Of a DNA stretch of 51,607 nt, positions 27,021 to 35,228 are shown in pieces. Location: assembly GCF_002217285.1 (NCBI RefSeq), contig NZ_MUGW01000003.1, positions 272 through 51,878 on the forward strand. The letters run 5' to 3'. The position numbers and the translations under genes are program-made. Each line of letters begins with the position of its first letter. The stretch's first letter is position 1. The notes under the pieces were generated by a model. It was not told where the DNA came from and did no database searches. It saw only the letters and a program-made list of their open reading frames with translations. The stretch comes from Flavobacterium hercynium (GTDB taxonomy: Bacteria > Bacteroidota > Bacteroidia > Flavobacteriales > Flavobacteriaceae).

Positions 27021-27590
27021 TTATTTAGTTTTATTTTGATTATCTACTTTTGATACTCCAGGTCTAAATTCTCTTACTACAGCTTCATCAAAATGCAGCA
27101 TGCGAATTTTATATAAAACTGAAGGCATGTATTTAGCTCCCAATAAAGACCACAAATTGCTCAAAGCATCCATACTCATATCTACAATTTCAATACTTAA
27201 CTTCTCTAATTTTGGATCCATGTTGGGCGTATTACTCTTTGTAAAAACATTTTTGCCTTGAAAATAAGCCAGTATAAACGATATAAAGCGCAATGACTCT
27301 GCATAATTATTACTACTGAAATAGGCCGAAAACAAAACATAAATATTAACCTGCAGCGGTGTATTTTGATTTCCAAAAGAATTTGTGATGGTTCTTGAGG
27401 GTAATTGCTGCAATGTTTCTTTCTCTAAATTAACAAGTGTAATTACTATTTTATTTTCTCCGGGAACGGCAACACTCCCATCTGCATTAACTAAACCGGA
27501 GACTACAATTTTCTCTTCGGAAATGCTCAATTTTAACTTAAAAAAGTCATTTAATTCTTCGGCAAGACACGTTAGAGCTTCATAAATCAT
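27021..27590 (-). CDS. DUF4255 (Pvc16-like) cap/terminator protein
   Basis: The 189-residue protein matches the DUF4255/Pvc16 N-terminal family: the opening helix ALTCLAEELNDFFKLK, then VNADGSVAVPGENKIVITLV with NLEKE, and PLQVNIYVLFSAYFSSNNYA. Members close the distal end of tube and sheath and stop their growth. It is the first gene of the operon, as commonly found in Bacteroidota loci, with a 297-base AT-rich region upstream. It ends 8 bases before the next gene. Confidence 0.9.
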   Translation of the reverse strand: MIYEALTCLAEELNDFFKLKLSISEEKIVVSGLVNADGSVAVPGENKIVITLVNLEKETLQQLPSRTITNSFGNQNTPLQVNIYVLFSAYFSSNNYAESLRFISFILAYFQGKNVFTKSNTPNMDPKLEKLSIEIVDMSMDALSNLWSLLGAKYMPSVLYKIRMLHFDEAVVREFRPGVSKVDNQNKTK

Positions 27591-27651
27591 AGCACTTTTT
27601 TATGTTTTTATAATCAACTACAAATCAATAGTATAGAAAAATTAATTTGAA

Positions 27652-27659
27652 CAAACGTA
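27652..27659 (-). promoter_or_regulatory. Candidate -7 element of the eCIS operon
   Basis: On the minus strand TACGTTTG matches TAnnTTTG exactly, 61 bases before the cap gene ATG. The nearest TTTG upstream (27672-27675) is only 12 bases away, shorter than the usual 17-23, so the -33 part is unsupported. The remaining 27591-27887 divergent region is very AT-rich, with a poly-T/poly-A stretch at 27667-27690, and shows no other clear element. Confidence 0.35.
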
Positions 27660-27887
27660 GTATTTCTTTTTCAAAAAAAAAATTTTTTACCTAAAAATAT
27701 ATAATATTTTATTTACAAATACAAGCAAAAACGCATAAATAATTGATTTACAGTTAATTATGTAAATTCGTGTTAATTTATTATAAAAAAAATAACATTA
27801 ATGTCATTTTACAATCATATTAAAGCGTATTTTTAACAAATTTTAAATATTATTCAATAACACAAAAAATATCATTTTGACTCCCTA

Positions 27888-29873
27888 ATGCGCTTTATTC
27901 AAAAGATAATTGTTTTATTTCTGCTGATGACCTGTACAACAATTTTTGCACAGGAAAAGAATAATGCGCCCATTACGAAGAAAAAAGTAACTATTGAAAT
28001 CCCCGTAGATTCAGTTAAAGTCAAAAAATCGCTGATTAAAAAAATCAAGGATGCTTTTAAGTTCAGAGCCAATTTTCGAAAAGGCGAAGAAGAACGTATT
28101 ATAGCTATCATTAACCGATTAGAAAAACCAACTCCTTCAAAAGACACTACGGTAAACAATACGTACATAACCAACAATAATGTTCCCATAAGTACGATTC
28201 AGAAACAAATTGACAGCTTGTTTACTGATTTTACCACTTCTGTAGATTCTACCAAAATTTCTAATATCGATATCAATAATTTGGTAAACAAACTCCTGCC
28301 GATGGTGCAGAAAAAAATTGATTTTGAAAAAGAAGACGAAAAAAGGCAGGACAAAATAAAACAAATTCGCGATCTCTTACAACATCCGTATGGGATCATG
28401 ACCACAGTAACGATCAACAAAATACCGGTTAAAAAGATACTTAGAAAGGTAGACCGAAATACTGAAGTCTACGGATTTCATCCCTATTGGATGAATAAAT
28501 TCTACCTTAACTACAATTACAAAGCGCTTCATACTTTAATCTATTATGGATATGAATTAAACGGAAAAACAGGCGGTTACAAAACGCTCAATGACTGGAA
28601 TAACGCAGAAATAATACCGAAAGCCAAGAAAGAAGGCTGTAAAGTGCTGCTGTGTATTTTTGATAAAGACAAAAAAAGCATCGATCATTTTCTTAAAAAT
28701 AGTGATGCGCAATCGCGTCTTATTACGGATATTAAAACACTTTTAGAAGAAAAAAAAGCGGATGGTGTCAATATTTTCTTTGAGGATTTTGGAGAAACCA
28801 ATCGTGCTAATTTTACAGAATTTACAAAACTGTTTTCTAAGAATTTAAAATATGGCAAAACACCTTATCAAGTTACCGTAACGCTTCCTGTAATCAACAA
28901 TAACAACTATGATATTGCAGAAATTGAACCTTTTGTAGATCGATTCATTATCGATTTTACTAAAAAAAATAATTACGGACCTATTCTGCCACTTAAAGTC
29001 TCGAATTATAGTCTGGATGTTGGTATTGACGGCTACCTCAACAAAAATATACCTCCGGAAAAAGTTATTGCCTGCTTAACCTACAACGGAATTCTTTGGC
29101 AATATAAATCGAAAAAATCAGATTACAAGTTCTACAATACTATCGTAAAAGAGTATCTGACTAATCATACTCCGGTATATGATAAAAACAATGGAGCACG
29201 TATTGATATTGTAAAAAACAAAAAAGACACGCTAAGTCAGCTTTGGTATGATGATGTACAAACGATATCTGACAAATATGATTTTATTCGAAATAAAGGA
29301 ATTGGCGGCATAGGAATCTGGGGACTTGGTTCTGATGACGGAAGACCGGAAATGTGGAATGCGCTGATAGACAAAACAATGTATATTAAGGTTCAGACTA
29401 CCGTACTGCCACCTCCTCAAAAACCAGGAAGATGGGCTTCGTGGAAAATCAAGTTTGAAAAAGAAAAAGAAATATACAGAATACTTTTAAATACTCCTTG
29501 TAAGTTTTCAGAAAAACATACTAAAATTATGGTATCGGACGATATCGTGATCATGACTACTAAAATACTTTTTGGGATACTTGTTATAGTCGTTGCATAT
29601 TCTTTGAATCAACAAAAAAAACTGGGCGATGATTGGGAAAAAAGAAAACTCTTTTATGGAATTTTAACTTTCTTAAGTTTAGTATTAACTGCTTTAGTTG
29701 CACTATGTTTATTTCTAAACCCCAAATTTTCAGCATTTGGGTTATCTGCTGACGGAAAATGTGAAACCAGTATTACTACTGTTCTGAAAATATTAGCAGT
29801 TGGTTTTATTATTGGTTTGATTGCCATGAAATTCCTGATTTTTCCTTTAATGAAACCTAAAGACATTCCTTAA
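27888..29873 (+). CDS. Membrane-anchored GH18-like protein with altered active site
   Basis: 661 residues. A signal peptide (1-21, ends FAQ) and a charged helical region with TTVNNTYITNNNVPIST precede a GH18-type barrel (about 195-515: VYGFHPYWMN, KEGCKVLLCIFD, GIGGIGIWGLGSDDG). Three C-terminal membrane helices follow (about 553-573, 588-611, 631-655). The GH18 catalytic motif DGxDxDxE reads DGVNIFFE at 292-299. Glu299, the proton donor, is kept, but the Asp two residues before it is Phe. Asn at the -4 position is seen in YaaH/SleL-type spore-wall hydrolases; the Phe is not usual. It may be a weak hydrolase or a glycan-binding pseudoenzyme at the envelope. It is divergent from the eCIS operon and 11 bases before a deacetylase gene. 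Confidence 0.75.
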   Translation: MRFIQKIIVLFLLMTCTTIFAQEKNNAPITKKKVTIEIPVDSVKVKKSLIKKIKDAFKFRANFRKGEEERIIAIINRLEKPTPSKDTTVNNTYITNNNVPISTIQKQIDSLFTDFTTSVDSTKISNIDINNLVNKLLPMVQKKIDFEKEDEKRQDKIKQIRDLLQHPYGIMTTVTINKIPVKKILRKVDRNTEVYGFHPYWMNKFYLNYNYKALHTLIYYGYELNGKTGGYKTLNDWNNAEIIPKAKKEGCKVLLCIFDKDKKSIDHFLKNSDAQSRLITDIKTLLEEKKADGVNIFFEDFGETNRANFTEFTKLFSKNLKYGKTPYQVTVTLPVINNNNYDIAEIEPFVDRFIIDFTKKNNYGPILPLKVSNYSLDVGIDGYLNKNIPPEKVIACLTYNGILWQYKSKKSDYKFYNTIVKEYLTNHTPVYDKNNGARIDIVKNKKDTLSQLWYDDVQTISDKYDFIRNKGIGGIGIWGLGSDDGRPEMWNALIDKTMYIKVQTTVLPPPQKPGRWASWKIKFEKEKEIYRILLNTPCKFSEKHTKIMVSDDIVIMTTKILFGILVIVVAYSLNQQKKLGDDWEKRKLFYGILTFLSLVLTALVALCLFLNPKFSAFGLSADGKCETSITTVLKILAVGFIIGLIAMKFLIFPLMKPKDIP

Positions 29874-29884
29874 CACGAAAATCT

Positions 29885-30664
29885 ATGAAGAGACTTTTTA
29901 CTCCAGCACTAGTACTTTTAACGTTTTTAAATCTAATTTCCTGCGAAACAAAAAAAGAAAAACCACAACCAAAGCCTTATAAAGCAGGTGTAATTTTATC
30001 TTTTGATGATGCTTATGTGGATGAATGGTACGAAGCCGATCAGGTATTAAGAAAATATTCCTGGAAAGCGACTTTTAATGTTTGCCGAATAGATTCTATT
30101 GGTGCTCCACAACTCAAAAAACTGCATGAAATGGAACAGTACGGACATGAGATTGCAGGACATGGTTACCATCATTACAATGCTGTTAAATTTGTACAGC
30201 AAAACGGAATTGACCAATATCTTGATCAGGAAATCGATCCGATGATTGCTTCTCTTAAAAAGAAGAACTTCAAAACAACTTCATTTGCTTATCCTTACGG
30301 AGAACGTTCTGACGAACTTGACAAAGCTTTATCCAGCAAATTCAAAATAATACGCGGAAGGGCTTTTGGAGGCGAAGCACCTGAAAAACAAGACAGTTAT
30401 TTTAACAACTCAAAAATCGTATTTGCTTTTGATATTGATAATAGTCACATTCATTTTAGTATTCCATACCTGCTGGAATTGCTTCATTATGCTAAAAAGA
30501 ATAATAAAATTTTAATTCTGTGCAGTCACAAAACCGTGAAAGAAGTAACAGAGAATTATCAAACTAAAATAGAAACATTGGAATTTGTGTGTAAATACAT
30601 GAAATTAAATGATCTTAAATTCTATAAACTTTCAGACTTAGACGATTTGCTTCCGCAGCAGTAA
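29885..30664 (+). CDS. Polysaccharide deacetylase (NodB-type) lipoprotein
   Basis: The 259-residue protein has lipobox LISC (Cys20). NodB motifs are present in order: motif 1 GVILSFDDAYVDEW with catalytic D41 and metal ligand D42, motif 2 EIAGHGYHHYN with ligands H93 and H97, motif 3 SFAYPYGERSDE. It would remove N- or O-acetyl groups from a cell-surface polysaccharide, chitin-like or peptidoglycan, from the periplasm or outer surface. It follows the GH18-like gene by 11 bases, so both form an operon and probably act on the same glycan. Whether this operon serves the adjacent eCIS is unproven. Confidence 0.88.
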   Translation: MKRLFTPALVLLTFLNLISCETKKEKPQPKPYKAGVILSFDDAYVDEWYEADQVLRKYSWKATFNVCRIDSIGAPQLKKLHEMEQYGHEIAGHGYHHYNAVKFVQQNGIDQYLDQEIDPMIASLKKKNFKTTSFAYPYGERSDELDKALSSKFKIIRGRAFGGEAPEKQDSYFNNSKIVFAFDIDNSHIHFSIPYLLELLHYAKKNNKILILCSHKTVKEVTENYQTKIETLEFVCKYMKLNDLKFYKLSDLDDLLPQQ

Positions 30665-30800
30665 TAGAATAATTTAAACATTCAATAATTAACACTTTAC
30701 ATAATTAATTTATTGTATCATGGTAACGGATTATGTCATTGTATGAAAGGACAATTCTTTGTCCTAAAAAATAGTTGCTTCTGAAAACAACATAAATAAG

Positions 30801-30858
30801 CATAGAAAAAATCCGTATAAATCCGCGTTTTCGCATAGCGAATCTGTCTCATCAGCGT
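30801..30858. repeat. Dispersed repeat, copy 1 (ATCCGTATAAATCCGCG type)
   Basis: This stretch is the reverse complement of 50244-50310 with few differences and a 9-base insertion in the other copy. Shared words include ATCCGTATAAATCCG and GCGAATCTG. The gap 30665-30925 contains no gene. It also holds AGGACAATTCTTTGTCCT, a small hairpin near 30748, and an imperfect CAATCTT/AAGATTG repeat at 30883-30910. Confidence 0.6.
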
Positions 30859-30925
30859 ATTAGAAAAAAGCAAAGTAACCACAATCTTGTCATTTCGCAA
30901 GGATAAGATTGCGGATAAGTAAACA

Positions 30926-31795
30926 TTACTCTTTAATTTGTTTCTTAAAATTAATTTCAGCCAAAAACATTCCGCTTATTATTAAAAGCCCACCAACGGC
31001 GGTTCTTCCTGTAATGGTTTCATTGAGTATAAGAAACCCTGCCAGCGTAGCAAAAATGGGTTCACACAGATAGGTTAAGGCAATTTTTTCTTCGGCTATA
31101 TAGCGTTGACCAATGTTTTGTACCGCATACATATAGGCAGTCGCGGGTATTCCTGCAAACAGTATGCCTGTCCAGAAGTCTGATTCAGCCGGCATCCAAA
31201 CTGATGAAGTATCTGTGAGCGCTAAAACAAAACAGCCTGCTGCGCAAAAAAACATAAGAACCAATACAGCCGGAATTGGATTTTCTTCTGTAGAAAAACG
31301 TCCCACCTGAAGCACATAAAAAGCGAAACCAAAAGCTCCTGCAATAGTCCAGAGATCACCAATGTTTAAACTCAAACTGTCTTGTACCGCAATAAGATAC
31401 AATCCTGCGAGTGCTGTTGCACAGGCTAACCAAACCTTAGCGGCTACTTTTTTTCTGTACACCAAAAATTTTAAAACCGGAATCAGTAATACATCAAATC
31501 CCGTAATAAATGCAGAATTCGATACTGACGTCGATTTTAGTCCTATCGTTTGCAGTATTGTTCCGGCAAGAAGCGGGACGCTAATGAGTACACCTATTTT
31601 TAGTGTTTTAAGTGTAATCTGTTTTAGATGTTTGTAAAATACGAGTACAAGGATTACACCCGCTGTGAGAAATTTATAGAACAGAAAAACATAAGGAGAG
31701 CCCTGACCTATACTAACTTTTACAAAAGTAAATGAAATGCCCCAAAAGGCTGTTCCAATAATTAAAAGGATTAAATAAAGTGTTTTGTTTTGCAT
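30926..31795 (-). CDS. EamA/DMT-family membrane transporter
   Basis: The 289-residue protein has ten hydrophobic segments arranged as two five-helix halves. The N-terminal LILLIIGTAFWGISFTFVKV and the GLKSTSVSNSAFITGFDVLL segment are typical EamA words. The second half repeats the pattern (LWTIAGAFGFAFYVLQVGRF, YLCEPIFATLAGFLILNETI with its conserved EP). It probably exports a small metabolite such as an amino acid, but the substrate cannot be read from sequence. It stands alone and has no obvious tie to its neighbours. Confidence 0.9.
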   Translation of the reverse strand: MQNKTLYLILLIIGTAFWGISFTFVKVSIGQGSPYVFLFYKFLTAGVILVLVFYKHLKQITLKTLKIGVLISVPLLAGTILQTIGLKSTSVSNSAFITGFDVLLIPVLKFLVYRKKVAAKVWLACATALAGLYLIAVQDSLSLNIGDLWTIAGAFGFAFYVLQVGRFSTEENPIPAVLVLMFFCAAGCFVLALTDTSSVWMPAESDFWTGILFAGIPATAYMYAVQNIGQRYIAEEKIALTYLCEPIFATLAGFLILNETITGRTAVGGLLIISGMFLAEINFKKQIKE

Positions 31796-32139
31796 ATGAA
31801 TAATAGTTATAATTTACATTACAGCTATTAGAGTATGCAATCAGAGGGATTACAAAAGATACAAAATACCCCCGCTACTTCTTCTCTAATGTCGGGATAT
31901 TATGTTTTATGTTCTTATCTGAGGCAAAGATGAGAATTATTTTTTCAAAATGTATGCAGTAATTTCTATTTTTTGTAGCAATCCTTACTTAAAGAATTTT
32001 CTTGCTTAAACTAAAATAAAATCCATAAATACCTAAAAAACAACCACATAGTTTTTAATTTTAAAAAAAATATTAAATAAAATCCTTAAATTTAGAATTC
32101 TATTGTAAACATTTTACCGTAACTAAATTTTTATAGCCT
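31796..32139. other. Gene-free AT-rich gap between divergent genes
   Basis: The 344 bases separate the EamA gene (minus) from the T9SS protein gene (plus). I see no gene, RNA or strong repeat. TAAATTTA at about 32089 resembles a -7 box for the plus-strand gene but lacks the final G and a -33 partner, so I do not call it. Confidence 0.5.
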
Positions 32140-34167
32140 ATGGATTTTAAAATTTTACTTGTACGCCGTTTATTATTTTCAATACTTCTTTTGGTCTCTA
32201 CAAATATATTTTCGCAGTGTTTCGAAATTCAGAGTATTCTGGTAGATGCATGCGGCGGAGCCGATGAAGGACGAAATGAAATGGTACGTTTTAAAGTAGG
32301 AAGCACTCCACTGAATATAAACAATTTAACTGTAGTCTGGCCAAATAATTCCTGGCAAGGTGTTGTTCAAAATAGCACTACAGCTGCTAAAGTAGCGCAA
32401 TTGAATGCTGACATACTTCTTGCCGGCGGATGCGCACAAATTCTGGAACCACCAGGCGGAATTTTACCCGCTAACGCTAAAGCTATTCTGATTACGAGTT
32501 TCAATATGAATACCGCAGTGCATTCTTTTGGTGCTATCTCTGAAAATTTATATATGATTTTTCAAAACAATGCAAACAATAGTGTGGGACATTTTGCCAA
32601 TTTTGGTCCTGCACCGGGTGCACGTACTTTCTCGATGACCTTTGGTGGAACGTGTTCGGGCAGCGTTGTTTATGACAGAACTTTATTAACTACAGTAACT
32701 GGAAATCTTGCTGCCGAAGATGGTGCCACCGTAAATTTTTCTCCCACCGGAGTTGCTACATACACCAATTCGGGATGCGTGGCGCCAACTCCACCTTTTT
32801 CAGTAGATGCCGGAGCATCAAATATAACGGTTTGTGCAGGAACAACGATAAATCTAAATGGTAGTGCAGAAGGACAGCAATCGCTTAATTGGTCAGCCGT
32901 TTCAGGAAATTTTTCATCACCAACAACAACGGCTACAAATTATGAAGTTCCATTATCAGGTGGAGGAACTACGGTTGTACTGACATTAGAAGCTACAAAT
33001 GCCTGTGGAGTAAAAATTACAGATGCTATTAATCTGATTGTTACACCTAACATAACGCCTGATTTTGTTACTTCACTTATCTTATGCATTAACGATACTG
33101 CACCAATTCTTGCCGGAACATCATCAAACGGAATAACGGGAACATGGAATCCGGCTACTATTAGCAACACAGTAAGCGGAAATTATATTTTTACGCCAAC
33201 AGCTGGACAATGTGCTTCTGCGACTACTTTAGCCGTAACCATAACACCTGAAACTGTACCGGATTTTGCAACAACACTAACTTTATGCAGTATCGATACT
33301 CCGCCAATTCTTGCTCCCACTTCACCAAACGGAATCACAGGAACATGGAATCCGGCTACTATAAACGCAACGACAGATGGAAATTATGTTTTTACGCCAA
33401 CAGCTGGACAATGTGCTACTGCCACTACTTTAGCTGTGACAATTGCGCCTGAAACGATACCCGACTTTGAAACAACATTAACTTTATGCAGTACCGATAC
33501 TCCGCCAATTCTTGCTCTCACTTCACCAAATGGAATCACAGGAACATGGAATCCGGCTACTATCAACACAATCGCTAGCGGAAATTATGTTTTTACGCCA
33601 ACAGCTGGACAATGTGCTTCTAATGTTACTTTAGCGGTTAACATTACCTCTTTTACATATTCCATAAAACAAGATTGTATTGATAATAATTATCTTATTG
33701 AACTTGTATTAAGCCCCAATTCTTCTGCTACAGATTATACATATAGCTGGGTTAACGACAGAGGGGATCAAATAGCTTACAATACTTTAGTCTTTAATTA
33801 TACCAAATATCTTGAAACCCTAAATGATAAATCGACATTGCCTTTGCAATTTGGCGTTACGGTAACTTCGGGCTCTTGCGAAGTCCAACAAGCATTTGAA
33901 ATAGAAGATACTTTGTGTGGCATCCAAAATGTGGTTTCTCCTAATGGTGACGGTAAAAATGATGATTTTAATCTTAGTGCACTCAATATAAATAGTATCA
34001 CTATTTTTAACCGTTACGGCAGAGAAGTATATCATTTTAGAGGCAAATACGAAAACCAATGGCACGGACAATGGAAAAACGGATTACTTCCAACTGCTAC
34101 CTACTATTACATCATCTCCAATGAAAAGGGAGAAGAACGAGTGGGCTGGATATTTTTAAGTTACTAA
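32140..34167 (+). CDS. T9SS type-B surface protein with three tandem repeats
   Basis: 675 residues. A signal peptide (about 1-26, ends FSQ) is followed by a lamin-tail-like domain (CFEIQSILVDACGGADEGRN, EMVRFKVGSTPLNINNLTVV). An Ig/PKD-like domain covers about 220-300 (VDAGASNITVCAGTTINLNG). Three 67-residue repeats follow (LCSTDTPPILA, NGITGTWNPATI, NYVFTPTAGQC). The C-terminal sorting domain opens NVVSPNGDGKNDDFNL and contains ITIFNRYGREVYH and WHGQWKNG.LPTATYYYII. That is the type-B (gliding-associated) signal, exported by the type IX system and held at the surface or released. The role is likely adhesion or matrix; there is no catalytic motif. The gene stands alone. Confidence 0.9.
   Translation: MDFKILLVRRLLFSILLLVSTNIFSQCFEIQSILVDACGGADEGRNEMVRFKVGSTPLNINNLTVVWPNNSWQGVVQNSTTAAKVAQLNADILLAGGCAQILEPPGGILPANAKAILITSFNMNTAVHSFGAISENLYMIFQNNANNSVGHFANFGPAPGARTFSMTFGGTCSGSVVYDRTLLTTVTGNLAAEDGATVNFSPTGVATYTNSGCVAPTPPFSVDAGASNITVCAGTTINLNGSAEGQQSLNWSAVSGNFSSPTTTATNYEVPLSGGGTTVVLTLEATNACGVKITDAINLIVTPNITPDFVTSLILCINDTAPILAGTSSNGITGTWNPATISNTVSGNYIFTPTAGQCASATTLAVTITPETVPDFATTLTLCSIDTPPILAPTSPNGITGTWNPATINATTDGNYVFTPTAGQCATATTLAVTIAPETIPDFETTLTLCSTDTPPILALTSPNGITGTWNPATINTIASGNYVFTPTAGQCASNVTLAVNITSFTYSIKQDCIDNNYLIELVLSPNSSATDYTYSWVNDRGDQIAYNTLVFNYTKYLETLNDKSTLPLQFGVTVTSGSCEVQQAFEIEDTLCGIQNVVSPNGDGKNDDFNLSALNINSITIFNRYGREVYHFRGKYENQWHGQWKNGLLPTATYYYIISNEKGEERVGWIFLSY
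33061..33650 (+). repeat. Three tandem 201-base coding repeats
   Basis: Copies begin at 33061, 33262 and 33463, an exact 201-base (67-codon) period. Copies 2 and 3 are almost identical at the DNA level, for example CCGCCAATTCTTGCTC and GGAACATGGAATCCGGCTAC in both. Copy 1 is more diverged. Recent duplication or recombination between units is likely, and copy number may vary between strains. Confidence 0.85.
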
Positions 34168-34182
34168 AAAATTAAAAACAAA

Positions 34183-34207
34183 TAAACCACTCGATTAGAG
34201 CGGTTTA
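34183..34207 (+). terminator. Weak hairpin after the T9SS gene
   Basis: TAAACCACTC and GAGCGGTTTA form a 10-bp stem with one mismatch around a 5-base loop, 15 bases after the stop codon. There is no proper T-tract (AGTGTGTATT follows), so its efficiency as an intrinsic terminator is doubtful. It may serve both converging genes. Confidence 0.35.
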
Positions 34208-34254
34208 GTGTGTATTAAAAACAACAGAATTCAAAACTTTAAAAGGTTTTTTAT

Positions 34255-34641
34255 TTAATATTGAACTGTAGCATTATGCATTTTACGTTTTAAAAATGTA
34301 CGATAAGAGATTACAGTGGCAACTATAATTAGAATCGTTACTCCGTACTTATCTAATCCGCCTCCATTGGCAATCAATACATACGTTGCTCCTATGAAGT
34401 AAAAAATGAATCCAAAATAAGCTGCTTCATGAAACTTTTTAAAACCCGGAATCAAAATTGCTACCGCGCCTAATACTTTTACGGTGCCCAAAAATGGCAT
34501 CAGATATTGTGGCAAGCCCAATTCTCTGTTTACCTTAACTAACGATTCTAACTGAAGTATATTTAATATACCTGCAAATCCAACAAATGCGACAAAAATT
34601 GTCGTTACCCAATACACAATTGTAATTCCTTTATTACTCAT
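34255..34641 (-). CDS. DoxX-like small membrane protein
   Basis: The 128-residue protein has four hydrophobic helices (IVYWVTTIFVAFVGFAGILN, LPQYLMPFLGTVKVLGAVAI, AAYFGFIFYFIGATYVLIAN, VTILIIVATVISY). It shows the DoxX-like family pattern LGLPQYLMPFLGTVKVLGA and HEAAYFGF. Family members are linked to redox or thiol stress, but their reaction is unclear. It is divergent from an HxlR-type regulator, a frequent arrangement in which the regulator controls the membrane protein. Confidence 0.85.
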   Translation of the reverse strand: MSNKGITIVYWVTTIFVAFVGFAGILNILQLESLVKVNRELGLPQYLMPFLGTVKVLGAVAILIPGFKKFHEAAYFGFIFYFIGATYVLIANGGGLDKYGVTILIIVATVISYRTFLKRKMHNATVQY

Positions 34642-34739
34642 TTTTTATTTAATTTACTGTTTTATATTTCTTTTATTCTATTTAGCTTCAAGCCTATAAA
34701 TTGTCTTGCTGTTCTTTTTATCAAGCTTTATTTTTGTTG

Positions 34740-34769
34740 TTTGTTACAATACAAAATTATATATATTTG
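34740..34769 (+). promoter_or_regulatory. Promoter of the HxlR-type regulator gene
   Basis: TTTG at 34740-34743 and TATATTTG at 34762-34769 match the Bacteroidota -33 TTTG and -7 TAnnTTTG boxes with an 18-base spacer. This is the clearest promoter in the window, 66 bases before the ATG, so transcription should start near 34775. Confidence 0.7.
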
Positions 34770-34786
34770 CTATCTATTTTATAGTA

Positions 34787-34820
34787 CTATCCTTTTAGAT
34801 AGTGCTTTCTAAAAGGATAG
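34787..34820. promoter_or_regulatory. Inverted-repeat operator upstream of the HxlR-type gene
   Basis: CTATCCTTTTAGA and its exact reverse complement TCTAAAAGGATAG are separated by TAGTGCTT. The 13-base perfect arms lie between the predicted transcription start and the ATG, ideally placed for a dimeric winged-helix repressor to block its own gene. In RNA it could also form a hairpin, but there is no T-tract. Confidence 0.65.
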
Positions 34821-34835
34821 CATAAACAAATACTG

Positions 34836-35189
34836 ATGAAAAAGACACCTGCTGCACACGAAAAAGGAGAATGCCTCAAAATGATTTTACCTGTGCGAGA
34901 TGCATTGGAAGTATTAAATGGCAGATGGAAATTGCCTATAATTATCTCACTTTCATTTGGTAATAAACGATTTGGAGAAATATCAAAAGAGATAAATGGC
35001 ATTACTGATAAAATGCTTTCAAAAGAATTGAAAGAATTAGAACTAAATAAAATGATTACCAGAACGGTTCACGATACTTTTCCGCCAATGGTTGAATATT
35101 CCATAACCAAACACGGAAGATCACTCGACCTGGTAATCACTGCGCTGCGCAATTGGGGTATTGAGCACCGTAAAGAAATTATTGGATAA
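34836..35189 (+). CDS. HxlR-family winged-helix transcriptional regulator
   Basis: The 117-residue protein shows the full HxlR pattern: Cys in GECLKMILPVRDALEVL, NGRWKLPIIISLSFGNKRFG for the first helices, EINGITDKMLSKELKELELN for the recognition helix, and VEYSITKHGRSLDLVITALR for the wing and dimer helix. Members bind DNA as dimers and often sense electrophiles or redox through the N-terminal Cys. The 13-base inverted repeat just upstream is the probable target, giving autoregulation and perhaps control of the divergent DoxX-like gene. Confidence 0.93.
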   Translation: MKKTPAAHEKGECLKMILPVRDALEVLNGRWKLPIIISLSFGNKRFGEISKEINGITDKMLSKELKELELNKMITRTVHDTFPPMVEYSITKHGRSLDLVITALRNWGIEHRKEIIG

Positions 35190-35228
35190 TAAATGCGTTT
35201 TGAAACAAAGTACTAAGCAAAAATCCAC

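Larger units (their letters stand above)
7024..27590 (-). other. Extracellular contractile injection system (eCIS) operon
   Basis: Fifteen minus-strand genes span 20.6 kb with gaps of 1-32 bases or short overlaps, so one transcript is likely. In transcription order they are: DUF4255 cap, cap-adjacent unknown, sheath, tube 1, tube 2, DUF5908, LysM adaptor, VgrG-like spike, PAAR tip, gp25, large J-like baseplate protein, fibre-like protein, second J-like baseplate protein, tape measure, AAA+ ATPase. The set matches the Afp/PVC/MAC/AlgoCIS family rather than a phage (no capsid, terminase, integrase or lysis genes) or T6SS (no TssJ/L/M complex or ClpV). The Bacteroidota flavour shows in the single sheath gene, DUF5908 and CIS tape-measure types. 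Confidence 0.9.

Noticed and set aside
7024..27590. Prophage or R-type tailocin
   Set aside because: There is no capsid, terminase, integrase, holin or phage lysin. Presence of the AAA+ ATPase, DUF4255, DUF5908 and DUF4157 fits eCIS.
7024..27590. Type VI secretion system (Bacteroidota subtype)
   Set aside because: No membrane complex, no Hcp-type single tube with TssB/TssC pair, no ClpV. The sheath is a single long protein and cap and tape measure are of eCIS type.
30748..30773. AGGACAA/TTGTCCT hairpin as terminator of the deacetylase gene
   Set aside because: It is followed by A-rich, not T-rich, sequence on the plus strand and is short, so I do not call it.
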